Shown: piece after piece, positions 1-8,359 of the stretch
Position numbering within the stretch: position 1 is the stretch's first letter
Layout: each line of letters opens with the position of its first letter
Assembly: GCA_902796905.1 (NCBI GenBank)
Contig: CADBQU010000003.1
Location: forward strand, 1 to 50,838
Direction: 5' to 3'
Origin: Oscillospiraceae bacterium
GTDB taxonomy: Bacteria; Bacillota; Clostridia; Oscillospirales; Acutalibacteraceae
Length of the DNA: 50,838 bases
Made by a program: the position numbers and the translations under genes
Notes under the pieces: generated by a model
The model's input: the letters and a program-made list of their open reading frames with translations, nothing else
Databases searched by the model: none
Told to the model about the DNA's origin: nothing

Positions 1-236
1 AGCTGAGAAAACATCTCTTCCGCCTGCCGGTCTACCTCTTCGATCTGCTCTTTCAGCTTGCCCGACAGCATAAGCCCCGAATATGTAACTTTCTTATTGT
101 TACGCAGATAATCGTGATACATCATCCCGAATCTGCCGACTTTCGGTGCCTCCGGTGCTTCAAGACAGGGATAATAGTAATCGCCTACCAGTTCATATTT
201 CAGCCCGGTTTTTTCGTCAACAATATACTTTTTCAT
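1..236 (-). CDS. tnpV: TnpV-like transposon-associated protein, 5' part only
   Basis: The minus-strand reading frame begins at 236 with a clear GGAGG Shine-Dalgarno site at 245-249 and runs off the left edge, so about 78 residues are visible. The protein starts MKKYIVDEKTGLKYEL and contains the RFGMMYHDYLR, VTYSGLMLSGKL and DRQAEEMF stretches that I associate with the TnpV family carried by Clostridia mobile elements. Its role there is not established. The segment is about half G+C in its first 60 bases, far richer than the genes that follow, and uses codons such as CTG and GGC more freely, which fits recent transfer. No transposase or terminal repeat is visible, so this may be the edge of an element lying to the left. 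Confidence 0.72.
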   Translation of the reverse strand, partial: MKKYIVDEKTGLKYELVGDYYYPCLEAPEAPKVGRFGMMYHDYLRNNKKVTYSGLMLSGKLKEQIEEVDRQAEEMFSQ

Positions 237-340
237 TTGAGTAATCCTCCAATAGGTTTTTCACTCCGCAACACCCGTGTTTACCGTCCAAAACACGTTT
301 TGCTTCGTTTTGTCCCTATCGCGGTTCACTCATGTTTTAT

Positions 341-404
341 AAAAATATGCAAGTCGATAATGCATATTTTGAATATTATTCATTTGTTTATGCATAAATA
401 TGCA
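341..404. promoter_or_regulatory. Cluster of ARG-box-like palindromes
   Basis: Three imperfect palindromes lie in tandem: ATATGCA/TGCATAT arms spanning 345-367, TGAATATTATTCA at 370-382, and TGCATAAATATGCA at 391-404. Further ATGCA half-sites follow at 410-414 and 450-454. The TGAAT..ATTCA form resembles arginine-repressor boxes. They sit upstream of the promoter of an amino-acid ABC transporter. The regulator is inferred from shape only; no argR gene is in the window. Confidence 0.4.
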
Positions 405-473
405 GATATATGCAAGAAAAACCGCATATTTTAAATATTTTTTAAAAAAATGCAATTTTTATTAAAAAAATAC

Positions 474-502
474 TTGCATTTTTATTTAAAGGATATTAAT
501 AT
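474..502 (+). promoter_or_regulatory. Sigma-A type promoter for amino-acid transporter
   Basis: TTGCAT at 474-479, a 17-base spacer and TAATAT at 497-502. The inferred start near 509 leaves a short leader with GGAGG at 522-526 ahead of the ATG at 535. Confidence 0.55.
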
Positions 503-534
503 ATATTCAAAGATAAAAAACGGAGGAAACAAAA

Positions 535-1329
535 ATGAAAATGATGAAAAAAGTATTAGCAGCAGTTCTTGCTTTAACCTTGGTTTTTGCATTTGCCGGC
601 TGCGGTAAAAAAGAAACAACAGAAAGCAGCAGCACAGAGGCTGCACAAAAATCAACCATTATTTTTGGTACAAACGCAGAATTCGCTCCTTTTGAATATG
701 TATCTGCAAACGGCGTTATAGGACAGTACGACGGTATTGATATGTGCATTGCAAAAGAAATTGCGGCAGCTAACAATGCGGAAGCAAAAATTGAAAATAT
801 GGAATTTGATTCTCTTTTAGTTGCTTTGAAAAACAAACAGATTGACGCTGTAATAGCCGGTATGACCGTAACAAACGAAAGAAAACAAGAAGTAAACTTT
901 TCTACACCTTATTACACCGCTACTCAGGTAATGATAGTAAAAGAAGATTCTACTATTGCAAAAGCTTCGGATATGAAAGATAAAAAGATATGCGTAATTC
1001 AAGGCTATACAGGCGAAACCTGTGTTAAAAAATTGGGTTACAAATACGAATCCTTTAAAAAGGGTACAGAAGCCGTTATGGAACTTGTTAACGGAAAATG
1101 CGATGTAGTAGTTATAGATTCCGCTACCGCAGAAAAATATGTAAAAGACAACAAAGGTTTAAAAATTGTAAAAGATGCCGGTGCTTTTGGAGCAGAGGAA
1201 TATGCAATTGCAGTAAATAAAGACAACACGGAGCTTCTTAACAAAATAAACAGTGCTATTAAAACAATGATAGAAAACGGTAAAGTTTCGGAATTCGCAG
1301 CTAAATATGCAGAGGCTGTAGCCGAATAA
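535..1329 (+). CDS. Polar amino-acid ABC transporter substrate-binding lipoprotein
   Basis: Captures an amino acid outside the cell and delivers it to the permease encoded next. The 264-residue protein starts with a lipoprotein signal peptide (MKMMKKVLAAVLAL) ending in the lipobox FAGC, so it should be membrane-anchored through Cys23. A Ser/Glu-rich linker follows. The family-3 binding fold is shown by GTNAEFAPFEY, the DGIDMCIAKEIA segment, AVIAGMTVTNERK and the lobe-two TGETCVKKLGY region. Length fits the family (GlnH/ArtJ/cystine binder type). The start is fixed by GGAGG at 522-526. A terminator directly downstream should make this gene more highly expressed than the permease and ATPase. 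The actual ligand cannot be read; arginine is suggested only by the upstream palindromes. Confidence 0.9.
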   Translation: MKMMKKVLAAVLALTLVFAFAGCGKKETTESSSTEAAQKSTIIFGTNAEFAPFEYVSANGVIGQYDGIDMCIAKEIAAANNAEAKIENMEFDSLLVALKNKQIDAVIAGMTVTNERKQEVNFSTPYYTATQVMIVKEDSTIAKASDMKDKKICVIQGYTGETCVKKLGYKYESFKKGTEAVMELVNGKCDVVVIDSATAEKYVKDNKGLKIVKDAGAFGAEEYAIAVNKDNTELLNKINSAIKTMIENGKVSEFAAKYAEAVAE

Positions 1330-1343
1330 TTAATAGTAAAATT

Positions 1344-1376
1344 AAGCTCCCTGATTATTTCAGGGAGCTTTTGCCC
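1344..1376 (+). terminator. Intercistronic terminator after the binding-protein gene
   Basis: An 11-bp perfect stem (AAGCTCCCTGA, 1344-1354, with TCAGGGAGCTT, 1360-1370) and 5-base loop followed by a short T run. Its place between binding protein and permease suggests partial termination that sets the binding protein in excess. Confidence 0.8.
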
Positions 1377-1422
1377 ATTTTTTTATTTTTTGTTTTTAAA
1401 AATTTGAGAGGAATATAAACGG

Positions 1423-2121
1423 ATGAATGGTTTGACGCAGTGGTTTAACGAATTTGGCGAAACGTTTTATAAGTGTTTTATTAGAGAAAACAGATACCAG
1501 CTTTTGTTGGACGGTATAGGGGTTACTTTAAAGGTTTCGCTTTTAGCTGTATTTATTGGTATAATTATAGGACTTTTAATTGCTCTTTGCAATTTATCAA
1601 AAAATAAATTTTTGCGCGGAATAGGCAAAGTGTATACGGATGTAATAAGAGGTACACCTTCGGTTACACAGTTAATGATTATATACTTTGTAATTTTTGC
1701 AACGGTAAATTGGGAAAAATGGATTATTGCCGCTATTGCCTTTGGTATAAATTCCGGTGCTTATGTATCGGAAATTATCCGCGCCGGTATTTTATCTATA
1801 GATAAAGGACAAACCGAAGCCGGACGTTCCTTAGGTTTAAACGGATATCAAACTATGATAAGAATAGTAATTCCGCAAGCGGTTAAAAATATTTTCCCGG
1901 CTTTATGTAACGAATTTATAGTTTTAATAAAAGAAACGGCTATTGTAGGATATGTGGGTCTTGTTGATATTCAAAAAGCCGGAGACTTTATAAAGAGCTC
2001 TACATTTATTGCATTTATGCCTTTAATAGGTACGGCAATTATTTACTTTATAATTATTAAAGCGCTTACTATTGGACTTGGTTTTATAGAAAAAGCTTTA
2101 AGGAAATCAGAGAACAGATAG
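1423..2121 (+). CDS. Amino-acid ABC transporter permease
   Basis: Membrane channel subunit of the polar amino-acid uptake system, 232 residues. It shows the HisM/GlnP pattern: an N-terminal region [17 protein letters not shown] starting the first helix, about five membrane segments, and the EAA loop [25 protein letters not shown] that docks onto the ATPase. GAGAGG at about 1406-1411 precedes the ATG. The stop is followed almost at once by the Shine-Dalgarno of the ATPase gene, so the two are translated from one message. Length is normal for the family. Confidence 0.92.
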   Translation: MNGLTQWFNEFGETFYKCFIRENRYQLLLDGIGVTLKVSLLAVFIGIIIGLLIALCNLSKNKFLRGIGKVYTDVIRGTPSVTQLMIIYFVIFATVNWEKWIIAAIAFGINSGAYVSEIIRAGILSIDKGQTEAGRSLGLNGYQTMIRIVIPQAVKNIFPALCNEFIVLIKETAIVGYVGLVDIQKAGDFIKSSTFIAFMPLIGTAIIYFIIIKALTIGLGFIEKALRKSENR

Positions 2122-2138
2122 TAGGAGGAAACTTTTAT

Positions 2139-2870
2139 ATGGAAGATATGATAAACATAAAAAACTTACAAAAAAGTTTTGGAGAAAATAAGGTTTTAAA
2201 AGGAATTACCACCGATATTAAAAAAGGCGAAGTTATAGCTATTATCGGTCCTTCGGGCTGCGGAAAATCCACTTTTTTGCGTTGCTTAAATTTGTTGGAG
2301 CAGCCTACGGGAGGCGAAATAGATTTTGAGGGCGTAAACATTACCGACCCTAAAACCAACATAAACGAACACAGAATGAAAATGGGAATGGTTTTTCAGC
2401 ATTTTAATTTGTTTCCCCATTTAACTATTTTGGGCAATATTACTTTGGCACCGGTGTTGTTAAAAAAAGCAACTAAAGAAGAAGCCGAAAAAAAGGCCAA
2501 AGAACTGTTAGACAGAGTAGGTCTTTTAGACAGAGCCGACGCATATCCTTCTCAGCTTTCGGGCGGTCAAAAACAGCGTATAGCTATTGTAAGGGCTTTG
2601 GCTATGAATCCCGATGTTATGCTTTTTGACGAACCGACTTCGGCTTTAGACCCCGAAATGGTCGGAGAAGTTTTGGACGTTATGAAAAGCCTTGCAAAAG
2701 AAGGAATGACCATGGTTGTTGTAACGCACGAAATGGGATTTGCCAGAGAAGTGGCGTCGAGAGTATTATTTATAGATGATGGCGTAATTGTAGAAGACGC
2801 GCCTCCTAAAGAGTTTTTCTCTAATCCTAAAAACGAAAGATTAAAATCGTTTTTGGCAAAAATATTATAA
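2139..2870 (+). CDS. Amino-acid ABC transporter ATP-binding protein
   Basis: Energises the uptake system. The 243-residue protein carries Walker [10 protein letters not shown] (near residue 35), Q-loop [11 protein letters not shown], signature LSGGQKQR, Walker [13 protein letters not shown] and the switch histidine in VVTHEMGFA, all intact. It is of the GlnQ/HisP/ArtP class, which takes polar amino acids. TAGGAGGAAAC spanning the previous stop gives a strong ribosome site. It is the last gene of the transporter unit; a terminator follows at 2931. Confidence 0.94.
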   Translation: MEDMINIKNLQKSFGENKVLKGITTDIKKGEVIAIIGPSGCGKSTFLRCLNLLEQPTGGEIDFEGVNITDPKTNINEHRMKMGMVFQHFNLFPHLTILGNITLAPVLLKKATKEEAEKKAKELLDRVGLLDRADAYPSQLSGGQKQRIAIVRALAMNPDVMLFDEPTSALDPEMVGEVLDVMKSLAKEGMTMVVVTHEMGFAREVASRVLFIDDGVIVEDAPPKEFFSNPKNERLKSFLAKIL

Positions 2871-2930
2871 AACATTAATAATAAAAATAATAAAAATAAT
2901 AAAAAACATAGTAGAAAACAATATAATAAA

Positions 2931-2972
2931 AGCAGGAAAAATTTAAAATTTTTTCTGCTTTTGTTTTTTTAT
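2931..2972 (+). terminator. Terminator of the amino-acid transporter operon
   Basis: Arms 2931-2944 and 2946-2959 pair AGCAGGAAAAATTT with AAATTTTTTCTGCT (one G-T pair), followed by TTTTGTTTTTTT. Confidence 0.75.
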
Positions 2973-3110
2973 TAAGTTTTAATTAAACAATATAAACGGA
3001 TACATTTTTGATATAAAAAAATTGTACCTTGATTGCTTTGTCTAAGCAAAAAAATGTATTGCAAAAAGTACCGTTTTGTTATAAAATAATTATATATCAG
3101 CTTAGAAATT

Positions 3111-3196
3111 TGCAGCAAGGCTAACGCCTTGCAAAAATAAACGCAAAGCCGCAATTTAAAATGCGGCGAGCGAAACCGCGGCAGGTTTAAGTCCTG
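3111..3196. repeat. Decayed multi-hairpin repeat
   Basis: Three short hairpins in a row: GCAAGGC/GCCTTGC (3115-3132, loop TAAC), GCCGCA/TGCGGC (3148-3167) and CAGG/CCTG (3182-3196). They recall the three-hairpin elements elsewhere in the window, but no closing stem is left. The rest of 2973-3350 shows nothing I can assign. Confidence 0.35.
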
Positions 3197-3350
3197 TTAA
3201 ACTAAAAAACAATATTAAAAATATTTACCGAAAAATTTTAATATTATTATAAAAAACGGTTTAATTTGTATTAAATTTTGGATGTGGACCAAAATTAAAA
3301 TATAAGGTGTTAATATACATTAATATCCGTAAAGTTTAAAAAACTTTAAA

Positions 3351-3378
3351 AAGAAAAAACCGCCGCATTAAGCGACGG
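3351..3378 (-). terminator. Terminator of tRNA-Thr gene
   Basis: Read on the minus strand, CCGTCGC pairs with GCGGCGG (one T-G pair) around a 5-base loop, then GTTTTTTC follows. It begins 3 bases after the tRNA end. Confidence 0.75.
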
Positions 3379-3380
3379 AA

Positions 3381-3456
3381 TGGAGCTGCTAACCAGATTC
3401 GAACTGGTGACCTCATCCTTACCAAGGATGTGCTCTGCCACCTGAGCCATAGCAGC
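3381..3456 (-). tRNA. tRNA-Thr (anticodon GGT)
   Basis: A full cloverleaf is visible on the minus strand: acceptor GCTGCTA/TAGCAGC, D arm GCTC..GAGC, anticodon stem CATCC/GGATG with loop TTGGTAA (anticodon GGT, reading ACC/ACU), and T arm ACCAG-TTCGAAT-CTGGT. The discriminator T and CCA end are encoded (TCCA at 3381-3384). Confidence 0.95.
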
Positions 3457-3495
3457 GAGTAAAAATAAGTGGCAATTAACTAAAAGCCGAAATTT

Positions 3496-3524
3496 ATTAT
3501 AACTAAAAAATAACGGTTTGTCAA
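3496..3524 (-). promoter_or_regulatory. Consensus promoter of tRNA-Thr
   Basis: On the minus strand TTGACA (3519-3524), 17 bases, TATAAT (3496-3501): a perfect match to the housekeeping consensus, about 40 bases ahead of the tRNA 5' end. Confidence 0.85.
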
Positions 3525-3650
3525 GGTTTTTATGTATATTTATTAATTTATGCGGTTTTTGGCAAAAAACTAGCCGTAAAAACTTTTATTGCGCAAATAT
3601 TAATTTATATATGTGCATTGTTAATTAATAATATTTATAACCTGTTAATT

Positions 3651-3678
3651 TTGGCTTTTAAATACATAATTTTATAAC
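3651..3678 (+). promoter_or_regulatory. Promoter of the RNase J gene
   Basis: TTGGCT at 3651-3656, 16-base spacer, TATAAC at 3673-3678. GGAGG at 3686-3690 lies in the short leader before the ATG at 3698. Confidence 0.55.
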
Positions 3679-3697
3679 ATTAAACGGAGGATTAATA

Positions 3698-5662
3698 ATG
3701 CAAAACAGTTTGACTGTTAAAGAAAAACAAACCAAGAAAAAAAACAATTTTGAAAATACCAAAAGTAAAAATAACAACAAAGTAAGCAAAAACAATAAAA
3801 GCGGCAACAAAAAAAATATTCAAAATAAAACCACACAAAATAAAAATGCTCAAGTTAAAAATGCCAAGGCTAAAAACATATTAAAAGCAGAAAAAAACAA
3901 CACAAAGGTTAAAAACGCAAAAAAAGCACAAAACAAAGTGAAAGAGCCGCAAAAACAGTTAAAAACAAAAACCAAAAAACAAGTTAAAAAGCCTAAGAAC
4001 GAAACACCTATAAGGTTTATACCCATAGGCGGTATGGGAGAAATAGGCAAAAACTGCTATATTTACGAATATAAAGACGAAATGATTTTAGTGGATTGCG
4101 GTCTTACTTTTCCCGATGAAGAAACACCGGGTATAGACGTAGTTATTCCGGATTTTACTTATGTTTTAGCCAACAAAGATAAAATAAAGGCCTTAATAGT
4201 TACCCACGGACACGAGGACCACATAGGAGCTATTCCTTATCTTTTGAAAAACTTTAATTTACCTATATACGGCACCAGACTTACGCTTGGATTAATAGAG
4301 GGAAAACTTAAAGAGCACAGGCTTTTAAACAGCGCAAGCCTAAATGTGGTTAATCCCGGTACTAAGCTTACATTCGGTAACATAAGCGTAGAGCTTATAC
4401 ATGTTAATCATTCTATACCCGACGCCGTAGCCTTAGCCATTAAAACTCCTACGGGAACGGTTGTTCATACGGGAGACTTTAAAATAGATACTACGCCCAT
4501 AGATGATAACGTTATAGATTTGGGACGTTTTGCGGAGCTTGGAAAAGCCGGCGTATTGGCGCTTTTATCCGATTCTACCAATGCCGAAAGAGAAGGCTAT
4601 ACCGCCAGTGAAAGAATAGTGGGAGAATCTTTTTCAACATTGTTTAAAAAAGCCGGAAAAAGCAGAATTATAGTGGCTTCGTTTTCTTCCAATATACACA
4701 GAATTCAGCAAATAATAGATGAAGCCGTAAAATGCGGCAGAAAAGTAAGCGTTTCGGGAAGAAGTATGCAAAATGTTGTTAATGTTGCCGAAGAACTCGG
4801 TTATTTAAATGTTCCCGAAAACACACTGGTAGAAATAGAAAATGTTAAAAAGTATCCCGATGACCAAATGGTAATTATAACTACCGGCAGTCAGGGCGAA
4901 CCGCTTTCGGCTTTGCACCGTATGGCGTTCGGCGAGCACAGAACCATAGTTATAGCTCCGGGAGATTTTATAATAATTTCGGCTACGCCCATACCCGGAA
5001 ATGAAAAACTTGTAAGTAAGGTTGTAGACGAACTTATAAATAAGGGCGCCACGGTAGTTTACGAAAAAATGTATGATGTTCATGTTTCGGGCCATGCCTG
5101 CGCGGAAGAGCTTAAACTTATGTTAAGTTTAACTAACCCTAAATATTTTATTCCTATGCACGGCGAACAAAGACATTTGTATAAGCATTCTAAAATTGCT
5201 CAGCTTATGGGAATACCTAAAGAAAATATAATAATAGCAACCAACGGTTCGGTTATAGAAATTAAAAAAAGCGGTATAAAGGTAGTGGATACGGTAACTT
5301 CCGGCAGGGTTTTGGTAGACGGCTTAGGTGTAGGCGATGTAGGGAATATTGTATTAAGAGACCGCAAACATTTAGCCGAAGACGGAGTTATTATAGTGGC
5401 GTGTTCTGTAGAAAGCGCAACGCACGAAGTGGTTGCCGGACCCGAAATTATATCAAGGGGTTTTGTTTACGTTAAAGAATCGGAAGAATTATTGGACGAT
5501 TTAAACGAAGTTGTATGTAAAATAATAGAAAACAATTATTTGTCCGGCGGAAATAAAGATTACAATATGCTTAAAGGCAAAATAAGGGACGGAGCAAGTA
5601 AATTTATTTACGAAAGAACTCGCAGAAGTCCTATGATATTACCTATAATAATGGAAGTATAA
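3698..5662 (+). CDS. rnj: Ribonuclease J with long basic N-terminal extension
   Basis: Ribonuclease J combines endonuclease and 5'-3' exonuclease activity in mRNA decay and rRNA maturation. The core begins near residue 105 (IRFIPIGGMGEIGKN) and has the beta-lactamase-fold metal ligands THGHEDHIGA and HSIPD, the GDFKID segment, beta-CASP motifs SSNIHRIQQ, TTGSQGEP and VHVSGHA, and PMHGEQRH, then the C-terminal dimer/DRH domain. The core is the usual 550 residues; the first hundred residues are an added Lys/Asn/Gln-rich tail of repeated K-N-K units that looks disordered and could bind RNA. Start supported by GGAGG and a close promoter. Only one copy is seen here, so J1 versus J2 cannot be decided. 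Confidence 0.95.
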   Translation: MQNSLTVKEKQTKKKNNFENTKSKNNNKVSKNNKSGNKKNIQNKTTQNKNAQVKNAKAKNILKAEKNNTKVKNAKKAQNKVKEPQKQLKTKTKKQVKKPKNETPIRFIPIGGMGEIGKNCYIYEYKDEMILVDCGLTFPDEETPGIDVVIPDFTYVLANKDKIKALIVTHGHEDHIGAIPYLLKNFNLPIYGTRLTLGLIEGKLKEHRLLNSASLNVVNPGTKLTFGNISVELIHVNHSIPDAVALAIKTPTGTVVHTGDFKIDTTPIDDNVIDLGRFAELGKAGVLALLSDSTNAEREGYTASERIVGESFSTLFKKAGKSRIIVASFSSNIHRIQQIIDEAVKCGRKVSVSGRSMQNVVNVAEELGYLNVPENTLVEIENVKKYPDDQMVIITTGSQGEPLSALHRMAFGEHRTIVIAPGDFIIISATPIPGNEKLVSKVVDELINKGATVVYEKMYDVHVSGHACAEELKLMLSLTNPKYFIPMHGEQRHLYKHSKIAQLMGIPKENIIIATNGSVIEIKKSGIKVVDTVTSGRVLVDGLGVGDVGNIVLRDRKHLAEDGVIIVACSVESATHEVVAGPEIISRGFVYVKESEELLDDLNEVVCKIIENNYLSGGNKDYNMLKGKIRDGASKFIYERTRRSPMILPIIMEV

Positions 5663-5667
5663 CGTTC

Positions 5668-5731
5668 GCAGACAAACAAAACTTTGTTTTGTGTAAAAGG
5701 CTTTGCCTTTTACGGCTTTCGCCGCGTCTGC
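5668..5731. repeat. Three-hairpin junction repeat, copy A1
   Basis: Closing stem GCAGAC (5668-5673) with GTCTGC (5726-5731). Inside, in order: ACAAAAC-TTT-GTTTTGT (5676-5692), AAAAGGC-TTT-GCCTTTT (5695-5711) and CGGC-TTTC-GCCG (5713-5724). It lies 5 bases after the RNase J stop codon. Confidence 0.75.
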
Positions 5732-5744
5732 TCCATTGAATGAC

Positions 5745-5808
5745 TAAAACCTTTTTAGGCAAAGCCTAAAAAACGGCTGCGCCGTAAAAGCCTTTAGCTT
5801 TGGTTTTA
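5745..5808. repeat. Three-hairpin junction repeat, copy A2
   Basis: Closing stem TAAAACC (5745-5751) with GGTTTTA (5802-5808). Inner hairpins: TTTTTAGGC-AAA-GCCTAAAAA (5752-5772), ACGGC-TGC-GCCGT (5773-5785), AAAGC-CTTTA-GCTTT (5787-5801). Almost every base is paired. Confidence 0.75.
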
Positions 5809-5818
5809 TAATAGAATG

Positions 5819-5880
5819 TTCGCAGACCAAACAAAGCTTTGTTTTGTTTAAAAATGCTTTGCACTTAAAGCTTTATTTAG
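5819..5880. repeat. Decayed junction repeat, copy A3
   Basis: Begins GTTCGCAGAC like copy A1, then AAACAAA, and keeps ACAAAGCTTTGT (5831-5842), a worn AAATGC-TTT-GCACTT hairpin (5852-5866) and TTAAAGCTTTA. No partner for the GCAGAC closing arm remains, so this looks like a broken copy of A1. Confidence 0.5.
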
Positions 5881-5956
5881 TCCTCTATTATTAAAGGTTA
5901 AAAGCAAAATCGTTACGAATTTTAAATAAGTATTTATAATTTTTAGGAGAAATATT

Positions 5957-7909
5957 TTGAAAAAGCTTTGGAACTTAAATATTATTTATGTTTTATGTTT
6001 AATTGTAATAGCTTTAAATACGGTAGGTATGGCTTTTTACAATACACTTTGGTTTATAATATCTGCTGTTGTTTTTTGTGCCTTACTCGGAATTATTATT
6101 CACAGAGTAAAAAACGAACACAATCATTATTCAAAGCTTTTTAAAAGCATAAATCAAGAGCTTTCAAATGCCAGCAGCAATGTTATGGAAAACTTTACCA
6201 TTCCGTTAATAGTTGTATCTCATAACGGCGAAATGGTTTGGTATAACAAAGCGTTTTGCAATAATGTTGACAGTGATGCCGAAGAACTTATAGGCAGAAA
6301 TGTTGATATGTTTTTAACCGAACAGCAGCAGCTGTTTTTAAAAAACGGTAAAAAAGTTGAGGTTAATTACAAGGATAAAATTTTCAGGGTTTTTGAAAGC
6401 ATAAGTTTTTCGGGAGATATTGAACAGAGAGTTATATGTTTTGTAGATATTACAATGCTTCAAAAATACGCAATAGAATATTCGTTGTCGCGTCCGGTTG
6501 TAGCCCTTTTGGCGGTAGATAATTTTGATGAAATATCTAAAGATTTAAAAGACAGCGAAAGATATTCTTTAAACGGAAAAATACAAACTGTTTTTGAAAA
6601 TTGGTTTAGCGTTACCGGCGGTATAGAAAAAAAGCTAAGCGGCGACAGATTTATGTTTGTTTTTGAATCGAGATATTTAAATCATTTTAAAAACGATAAA
6701 TTTTCGGTTTTGGAAGAAGTTAAAAAAATAGAAACTCCAAACCATATAAAGCCCACAATTTCTATAGGTATAGGCGTTAACGGCGAAGGATATAACATAA
6801 ACGAGGAATACGCAAGGCAGGCTTTGGATATGGCTTTGGGCCGCGGCGGCGACCAAGTGGCAATTAAAAGCGATTCAAACGAATTTTTGTTTTACGGAGG
6901 AAATTCCAACTCTTACGAGAAGCGTTCGAGAGTAAGAACAAGAATTATGGCTTCGGCTTTATTGGAGCTTATAGCCTCAAGCGAATCTGTAGTTTTAATG
7001 GGACATAAATATTCCGATTTGGATTGCGTAGGAGCCGCCTATGCTTTGCAAAGAAATATACGAAAAATGGGTAAGGACGCATATACGTTAATAGATACCG
7101 AAACTACGGTTGCCGGACCGTTTTTTAACCATGTAAGAAACGAAGAAAAACCGTTTGATTTACAGGACCCGCAAAAAATAATATCTTTAATTAATAAAGA
7201 TACTCTTTTAATAGTTTTGGATACTCACAGGCCGAGTTTTGTGGATTTTCCCAAAGCTTTGGAAAAGGCAAGAAAAACAGTGGTAATAGATCATCACAGG
7301 AAAGCGGTGGATTACATAAGCGATACGGTTTTGTTTTACCACGACGCATCCGCTTCCTCTACCTGCGAGATGGTTTGTGAATTGCTGGAGTATTTCGGCA
7401 AAGGCGGAATGGAAAGAACCGAGGCCGAAGGATTGCTTGCCGGTATAATGTTGGATACGCGGAATTTTGTTTTTAACACCGGTATACACACCTTTGAAGC
7501 TTCGGCGGTTTTAAGAAAATACGGAGCGGACCCGGTGGAAATTAAAAAGCTTTTTGCGGATTCTATAGAATCTTACAAAATAAAATCGGGGATAATTTCT
7601 TCTGCCGAAATTTATAAAGCTTCGGCAATAGCAATTAATACCTACGAAGGAACGGGAACAAAAATAATAACTTCACAGGCGGCGGACAGTCTGCTTGAAA
7701 TTAAAGACGTTGCAAGTTCGTATGTAATTTGCAAAATAGAGGGAAAAGTAAATATTTCTGCACGAAGTTTAAATAAAAACGTTCAAATTGTTATGGAAAA
7801 ATTGGGCGGAGGCGGCGGAAAAACCATGGCTGCCTGCCAGCTTGATACCGATAGCTTTGAAAAAGCAAAGGAAATGCTTATAAAAGCAATAGATGAAACG
7901 GAGGAATAA
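5957..7909 (+). CDS. gdpP: GdpP-type c-di-AMP phosphodiesterase (DHH/DHHA1)
   Basis: Membrane enzyme family that hydrolyses cyclic di-AMP, linking osmotic and wall stress. The 650-residue protein has two N-terminal helices (about residues 8-55), a PAS-like domain, a degenerate GGDEF domain in which the signature reads SGDRF, and a DHH domain with [17 protein letters not shown] and DHHRK. The C-terminal DHHA1 glycine motif reads [10 protein letters not shown]: the histidine usual after the glycines (GGGH) is lysine. Start is TTG at 5957, chosen because AGGAGA at 5945-5950 is ideally spaced and the next ATG would cut into the first helix. It stops 2 bases before rplI, in the common gdpP-rplI-dnaB order. 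Confidence 0.92.
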   Translation: MKKLWNLNIIYVLCLIVIALNTVGMAFYNTLWFIISAVVFCALLGIIIHRVKNEHNHYSKLFKSINQELSNASSNVMENFTIPLIVVSHNGEMVWYNKAFCNNVDSDAEELIGRNVDMFLTEQQQLFLKNGKKVEVNYKDKIFRVFESISFSGDIEQRVICFVDITMLQKYAIEYSLSRPVVALLAVDNFDEISKDLKDSERYSLNGKIQTVFENWFSVTGGIEKKLSGDRFMFVFESRYLNHFKNDKFSVLEEVKKIETPNHIKPTISIGIGVNGEGYNINEEYARQALDMALGRGGDQVAIKSDSNEFLFYGGNSNSYEKRSRVRTRIMASALLELIASSESVVLMGHKYSDLDCVGAAYALQRNIRKMGKDAYTLIDTETTVAGPFFNHVRNEEKPFDLQDPQKIISLINKDTLLIVLDTHRPSFVDFPKALEKARKTVVIDHHRKAVDYISDTVLFYHDASASSTCEMVCELLEYFGKGGMERTEAEGLLAGIMLDTRNFVFNTGIHTFEASAVLRKYGADPVEIKKLFADSIESYKIKSGIISSAEIYKASAIAINTYEGTGTKIITSQAADSLLEIKDVASSYVICKIEGKVNISARSLNKNVQIVMEKLGGGGGKTMAACQLDTDSFEKAKEMLIKAIDETEE

Positions 7910-7911
7910 AA

Positions 7912-8352
7912 ATGAAAGTTATTTTATTAAGCGATGTTAAGGCAAAAGGAAAAAAGGGAGAAATTATTAATGTTCCGGACGGATACGCAAGGAACTTTTT
8001 ATTCCCCAAAAAATTGGCGGTAGAAGCTAATAACGCAGCTATGAACGACCTTGCCGGAAAAGAAAGCAGCAAGGCGCATAAAATAGAGGAAGAAATAAAA
8101 GCGGCCGAAGAGATAAAAGCAAAAATCAACAATAAAAAAGTTGAAATTTCGGCAAAAGCGGGCGAAAACGGTAAGCTTTTCGGCTCGGTAACCTCTAAAG
8201 AAATAGCGGAAACCATAAATAAAACATACGGCGTATTAATAGACCGCAGAAAAATGAACATAGCACCTATTCAAAATTTTGGAGAATACACAGCTACGGT
8301 AAAGCTTTATAACAAAATTACGGCGGAAATTCAAGTAATTGTAAAGGAATAA
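7912..8352 (+). CDS. rplI: 50S ribosomal protein L9
   Basis: Binds 23S rRNA and stabilises the ribosome. The 146-residue protein opens [32 protein letters not shown], with the N-terminal rRNA-binding domain, a long Ala/Glu/Lys helix (about residues 45-75) and the C-terminal domain ending in AEIQVIVKE. Length is typical. CGGAGG straddles the end of gdpP, so the two are coupled. Confidence 0.97.
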   Translation: MKVILLSDVKAKGKKGEIINVPDGYARNFLFPKKLAVEANNAAMNDLAGKESSKAHKIEEEIKAAEEIKAKINNKKVEISAKAGENGKLFGSVTSKEIAETINKTYGVLIDRRKMNIAPIQNFGEYTATVKLYNKITAEIQVIVKE

Positions 8353-8359
8353 ATTTATT

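Noticed and set aside
114..434. 106-residue plus-strand ORF over the tnpV start and the palindromes
   Set aside because: It is antisense to the tnpV gene, has no ribosome site and runs through low-complexity spacer.
2972..3154. 60-residue minus-strand ORF in the spacer after the transporter operon
   Set aside because: No ribosome site, built from AT-rich repeats and hairpin arms, no recognisable protein pattern.
3281..3330. Possible promoter or RNA gene in the spacer before tRNA-Thr
   Set aside because: Only AT-rich sequence with no matched -35/-10 pair, stem or ribosome site.
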